Shown: in pieces, positions 60,640-64,000 of the stretch
Position numbering within the stretch: position 1 is the stretch's first letter
Layout: every line of letters starts with the position of its first letter
Source of the DNA: Trebonia sp963767685
GTDB lineage: Bacteria > Actinomycetota > Actinomycetes > Streptosporangiales > Streptosporangiaceae
Reading direction: 5' to 3'
Length of the DNA stretch: 64,000 nucleotides
Assembly (NCBI GenBank): GCA_963767685.1
Contig: CAVYEZ010000005.1
Coordinates: forward strand, 620,001-684,000
Notes under the pieces: generated by a model
What the model was told of the DNA's origin: nothing
The model's input: the letters and a program-made list of their open reading frames with translations, nothing else
Database searches by the model: none
Made by a program: the position numbers and the translations under genes

Positions 60640-61190
60640 TGATCCGTTCGTTCTGAGCGGCTTTTCCGCTGCCGCGCCAGCGTTGGTGGGCCACTTGGTG
60701 GGTCACGTCGAGCCGGGTGGCGATCTCGGTCCACCTGTTGCCGGCGGGGACAGTTAGTTCTTCACGGCGACCGCGGCGTGGATGCCTATCTTGTTCAGGT
60801 CGGCCGGCTTGGGCTTGGTATCCGGCGCCACAGGGGTGCCTGGACCAAACCCGGGGCTCGGCCGTGAAGCCGTCGGGGAATGCCTCAATGGCTACCTCTG
60901 GCCGCAGGACCAGGGGGCGGTGGCGGCGTCGTAGGCGGCGGCCGCAGTGCCGACTATCTCCCGGGGTGGAAGTTGGGGGTGCCGTGAGACAACGCCAGGT
61001 AGCTGCGGGCAGGGAGAGCCTCGCGGAGGGCGGCGACGATACCCGCCGGGTCTTCGGCGTCCGGGATGAAGTGGTCCAAGCTCGCGCAACGAGTCGAGCC
61101 TCGAGTAACGGGACAGACACTGCGCAGATACTCTGCCTGCGCTACGGCCGACGTACCGGAATTATCGGACACGACAAGCATCCTTTCCCT
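60640..61190 (-). pseudogene. Decayed SAM-dependent methyltransferase (DUF574 type) and a helix-turn-helix scrap
   Basis: Pieces of a DUF574 S-adenosyl methyltransferase lie in successive frames: FIPDAEDPAGIVAALREALP then RSYLALSHGTPNFHPG (61085-60960), EIVGTAAAAYDAATAP (about 60955-60905), EAIEAFPDGF-like residues, and APDTKPKPADLNKIGIHAAV ending AVKN at 60754. At least three frame changes separate them and the N-terminal SAM motif is missing. Downstream, RWTEIATRLDVTHQVAHQRW (60740-60680) is a detached helix-turn-helix. Confidence 0.6.
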
Positions 61191-61417
61191 CGGTTCAAAA
61201 CTATCGCAAGGATTCTAATAATTCCCTGACTTTACAGATTTGCGCATGCGAATGCATAGAGCTAATTGATTTCCAGGACAACAGCGCACCGAGTGCCCGC
61301 TTTCCGTAGCGATAATGGTCGAACATCCCAGGAAAACCACCAGGCAACAATGGCTGGTCTTTCGATCGTGCACGGCGTGAGAGAACCCAGCCGGCGAAAC
61401 AGGCGTCAGTCCCAGTG

Positions 61418-62341
61418 TCACCATCGCTTGGTGGTATCGAAGGAGAGGTAGTCGGGGATCCCAGTCTCCTCTGCCCGTTTGTGAACGGACTGCACGGCCA
61501 CTCGGCCAGGACCGCTGAGCCGGAGCCAGATCTTCCGGTAACTGCCGGGGTCGCTCCTGTCACGGGCGCCCGGGGTGCGCATGTACTCCAGGTGCATGGA
61601 AAACTCGACGCTCTCGTCCCAGTACACCGGCGAAATCGGCTCAACCAGGATCGATTCGGTCTCGGTCAGGTCGCGGACGAAGACGTTGCCCGCCGCGTGG
61701 AGCAGCAGCAGTCCGGGGCCGCCGGAGGCGGTGAACTGATAATGGTGACGGCCGGCAGGGCATTCGAGTTCGTGCTCGCCGCCGCGAGAGTACTTCCGGT
61801 AGTGAATCGGGCAAGGGAGGTACTTGTAGGAGACGGACCCGGTCGCGCAGAGGAAGCGGTTCTCCAGGATGTGGACCAACTGCCCGTTCGCCAGCGGGAC
61901 GGCGATGAGTTCCCCGGCGTGATTCTCCGACACGCCGATGTGGCCGGGACCGTACGCCTCCAGAAGCTTGCGCGGCAGGTCCTCAGGGCGCGGGTCGTGG
62001 CCCGGCCGGGCGGTGGGGTCGTAGCTCCGCGGTACCGGCGCGATCGCGAACGTGGTGGCCGTGTCCGCCCACAGCAGCGCGTGCGGGGCGAAGTAAATCC
62101 AGTCGTCGGGCGCCAGGGCGAATTCCGCGGCGGGCGTGAGTGTGCCTGCGATCTGGCAACGTGTATTTCCGCAGCGGATCCGCGTCATGCTTTGGATCAT
62201 CGGCTGCTCCATCCACCCCGAGCCTGTGATCCGGATCTCGGCCGGGGCACCACACACCGAGCAGCAGCGGGATTCCGGCGCGGACGGATGGCGGCAGTAC
62301 CGGCACCGGCTGGCTCCCACGTCGGCAGCATAGCAGTGCAT
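61418..62341 (-). CDS. AIM24-family protein with N-terminal zinc ribbon
   Basis: 307 residues. The N-terminus CRYCRHPSAPESRCCSVCG holds two CxxC pairs, a zinc-ribbon-like element, with further Cys at RCGNTRCQ. The rest resembles the AIM24/DUF124 beta-sandwich: GQLVHILENRFLCATGSVSY, GPGLLLLHAAGNVFVRDLTE and WLRLSGPGRVAVQSVH. AIM24 proteins have no settled bacterial function. It is convergent with the decayed methyltransferase. The start at 62341 includes the ribbon; a shorter form is possible. Confidence 0.65.
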   Translation of the reverse strand: MHCYAADVGASRCRYCRHPSAPESRCCSVCGAPAEIRITGSGWMEQPMIQSMTRIRCGNTRCQIAGTLTPAAEFALAPDDWIYFAPHALLWADTATTFAIAPVPRSYDPTARPGHDPRPEDLPRKLLEAYGPGHIGVSENHAGELIAVPLANGQLVHILENRFLCATGSVSYKYLPCPIHYRKYSRGGEHELECPAGRHHYQFTASGGPGLLLLHAAGNVFVRDLTETESILVEPISPVYWDESVEFSMHLEYMRTPGARDRSDPGSYRKIWLRLSGPGRVAVQSVHKRAEETGIPDYLSFDTTKRW

Positions 62342-62429
62342 TTACCGCATAGCCCGCTCCGCGTGGACGGTGCCTGACGAGCAGACTGGACCAGTGAGCG
62401 AGCGAACATCATGAACCATAGAGCACTAC

Positions 62430-62528
62430 GCCGAGCAGGAACCTGTGGACCTGTACGGCCACCTGGTCCCCGAGGCCGGCGGACGCGCCCGTGACGCTCT
62501 CGACCGGGCGTTCGCCCCGCAGCGCTGA
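62430..62528 (+). pseudogene. C-terminal remnant of a tyrosine recombinase (integrase)
   Basis: Plus-strand frame YAEQEPVDLYGHLVPEAGGR followed by ARDALDRAFAPQR and TGA at 62526 matches the end of actinobacterial phage-type integrases, with the nucleophilic Tyr in DLYGHL. Only about 33 residues remain. Such genes mark the edge of integrated elements; here it lies 66 bp from rnpB and on the side of the NACHT region. Confidence 0.6.
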
Positions 62529-62593
62529 TGTGCCCCCAAAGTGCCCCCGCCTCCGGGTGAGCTACGCTCCGTCGCAGGTCAGAGGGATATGGG

Positions 62594-62988
62594 AGGGGTG
62601 AGCCGGCCTGTAGGCCGGGTTCTGTGCCTCGCGTTGCCACGAGGCGGCGGTCATCCATCTAGGACTGCCGTTGCCGGCAGCCTCGTGCGGTCTACCCGCG
62701 AGCCTCGGGCGGGCAGCCCTCAAACGCTCGCGCAGGCCCCGAAGGGCCCTCTTGACCTTGCTCCAGGTGGGGTTTACCAAGCAACCGCAGTCACCTGCGG
62801 CTCTGGTGGTCTCTTACACCACCGTTTCACCCTTACCCTCCGGCCAAGGCCAGAAGGCGGTTTGTTTTCTGTGGCACTGTCCCGCGGGTCACCCCGGGTC
62901 GGCGTTACCGACCACCTCGCCCTGTGGAGCCCGGACCTTCCTCACCGGGCCGTAAGGCCCGGCGCGGCCGCCCGGCCGGCTCACCCGG
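62594..62988 (-). ncRNA. rnpB: RNase P RNA (bacterial type A)
   Basis: Minus strand. The 5' region reads GGUGAGGAAGGUCCGGGCUC followed by CACAGGGC, the universal CR-I/P4 signature; the 3' region contains ACAGAACCCGGCCUACAGG, the conserved 3' P4 strand. The ends pair as P1 (GGGUGAGCCGGCC with GGCCGGCUCACCC). About 395 nt, normal for actinobacteria. The RNA is the catalytic subunit that trims tRNA 5' ends. Ends are estimated from P1. Confidence 0.95.
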
Positions 62989-62992
62989 ACAA

Positions 62993-62998
62993 AGAATA
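62993..62998 (-). promoter_or_regulatory. -10 element of rnpB
   Basis: TATTCT on the minus strand lies 4 nt upstream of the estimated rnpB 5' end. A -35 element is not obvious. Confidence 0.45.
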
Positions 62999-63151
62999 CA
63001 GTCCCGCGGGCTCAGGACGGCGCGCCGACCGCGACCCGGGACGGGAATGGCGCGAAGCGCCCGGGCGGGCGGAGCCGCCATCCGTTCGGGATAACGCGCG
63101 ACGGTCGCGGCACGGACGGTGACCGCGGCGCGGGCCTCGGCTCGCGGCGGG

Positions 63152-63967
63152 CTAGCGGTTGCGCCAGCGAGGCGGGCGCTTGGCAGCGAAAGCCGTCACT
63201 CCCTCGATCATGTCCTCGCTGATCATCAGGTCGTCGATTGCGGACGTCGGGTGCGTGACGGCGTCGATGACGTCGGGGATGCCCTGGGTCTCCGCCATGA
63301 CCTGAAGGGAGAGCCGGACCGAGGTCGGCGAGCCGTCCAGGATCTCGGCGGCGAGCGCGCGGGCCCCTGCCAGGGCCTGGCCCGCCTCGGTGACCCGGTT
63401 GACGAGGCCGTAGCCGAGCGCCTCGGCGGCGGTGATCCGGCGGCCGGTGAGGATCATCTCGGTCGCGACCTTGGGCGGGACGGTGCGGGGCAGCCTCACG
63501 AGGCCGCCGGCGCCGGCGATCAGCCCCACCTTGACCTCGCTGAGCGCGAACCGCGCGGTGGCGTCGGCGACGACGAGGTGGCAGGCGAGGGCGATCTCGA
63601 GGCCGCCGCCCATCGCGTACCCGTTGACCGCGGCGATGACCGGCTTGGGCAGGTCGCGGCGGCTGGTGAGGCCGGCGAACCCGTTCTTCGGCACCCACAC
63701 GGGCTTGCCCGAGGCGGAGTACACGAGGTCGTTGCCCGCGGAGAACGCCTTGTCGCCGGCGCCGGCGAGGATCGCCACCCACAGGTCGTCGGCGGCGAAG
63801 AACGAGCTGAAGACGTGGTCGAGCTCGTCGTTGGCCATCGGGTGCAGGCTGTTGCGCGCCTCGGGCCGGTTGATGGTGACCTCGAGCAGGTGGCCGTCAC
63901 GCCGCACCAGCACGTGCTCGTAACGGTCGCGCAGGACGAGGGGCGCGGCCGGGAACAGGTCGTTCAT
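63152..63967 (-). CDS. Enoyl-CoA hydratase/isomerase family protein
   Basis: 271 residues: INRPEARNSLHPMANDELDH, AFSAGNDLVY (oxyanion loop) and VNGYAMGGGLEIALACHLVV. Glu in ALSEVKVGLIAGAGGLVRLP matches a catalytic acid of crotonase-type hydratases, and GAGG replaces the second acid region. Start ATG 63967 near the window edge. It acts on 2-enoyl-CoAs; no partner gene is visible. It differs in sequence from the hydratase at 44466. Confidence 0.92.
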   Translation of the reverse strand: MNDLFPAAPLVLRDRYEHVLVRRDGHLLEVTINRPEARNSLHPMANDELDHVFSSFFAADDLWVAILAGAGDKAFSAGNDLVYSASGKPVWVPKNGFAGLTSRRDLPKPVIAAVNGYAMGGGLEIALACHLVVADATARFALSEVKVGLIAGAGGLVRLPRTVPPKVATEMILTGRRITAAEALGYGLVNRVTEAGQALAGARALAAEILDGSPTSVRLSLQVMAETQGIPDVIDAVTHPTSAIDDLMISEDMIEGVTAFAAKRPPRWRNR

Positions 63968-64000
63968 CCGCTCTTCGCTGGCGGTAACCCTGTTGCCTGT

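Noticed and set aside
62541..63122. A plus-strand open frame across rnpB
   Set aside because: The DNA is the complement of RNase P RNA with all conserved elements; the frame is incidental.

Overview
The window is about 70% G+C and reads as a chromosomal segment of a high-GC Actinomycetota, probably from the Streptosporangiales/Catenulispora/Streptomyces part of the phylum. Lineage clues are a DUF5999 protein, a deazaflavin (F420)-dependent nitroreductase-like protein, a TIGR03084 (mycothiol maleylpyruvate isomerase-like) domain, a Ser/Thr kinase with WD40 repeats, GTG/TTG starts and an RNase P RNA at the right end. This is inferred from gene content only.

Layout. (1) 0-10 kb: a truncated SDR, a histidine phosphatase, a TetR/epoxide hydrolase divergon with a palindromic operator, then a signalling block (LuxR-type regulator, stand-alone receiver, DUF5999, RsbW-like ATPase, FIST sensor, GAF-GAF histidine kinase). 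(2) 9-22 kb: a nitrilase-fold protein lacking its catalytic Cys, an unrecognised 498-residue protein, a cluster of broken genes (two acyl-CoA ligase tails, alpha/beta hydrolase tail, deleted sialidase-lectin, headless GH42, frameshifted LivM), a DinB protein, a large secreted GH3 glycosidase with a strong hairpin after it, and a tandem YbjQ-domain protein. (3) 22-33 kb: WD40 Ser/Thr kinase, frameshifted TetR facing a methyltransferase, a tiny membrane ORF coupled to a patatin, a membrane protein/winged-helix operon with a leaderless-looking promoter inside its operators, an IS66 remnant, an esterase and small enzymes. (4) 33-38 kb: ABC-2 exporter and its two-component system, then a DUF929 thioredoxin-like protein. 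(5) 39-53 kb: an acyl-CoA catabolic cluster resembling the Atu/Liu acyclic-terpenoid and leucine pathways: acyl-CoA ligase, biotin-dependent carboxylase beta and alpha, enoyl-CoA hydratase, a TIGR03084-AtuA fusion, TetR regulator, acyl-CoA dehydrogenase and a second ligase. Related operator-like palindromes sit at both ends. An AAA ATPase with a PD-(D/E)XK-like domain is embedded here. (6) 53-62.6 kb: an accessory region with a sigma factor carrying its own anti-sigma-like domain, an isochorismatase-like hydrolase, an SMI1/KNR4-like protein, a 1352-residue DUF4062-NACHT-HEAT protein (the best candidate for a new immune-type system), a decayed SAM methyltransferase, an AIM24-family protein and an integrase tail. 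(7) 62.6-64 kb: rnpB and an enoyl-CoA hydratase.

Two themes stand out. The carboxylase cluster looks like one coordinately regulated pathway for a branched or isoprenoid acyl-CoA. The window also holds about fifteen gene remnants, most of them 3' ends, so either this chromosome is littered with deletion scars or the assembly contains joins and indels; both should be kept in mind for every frameshift reported here.
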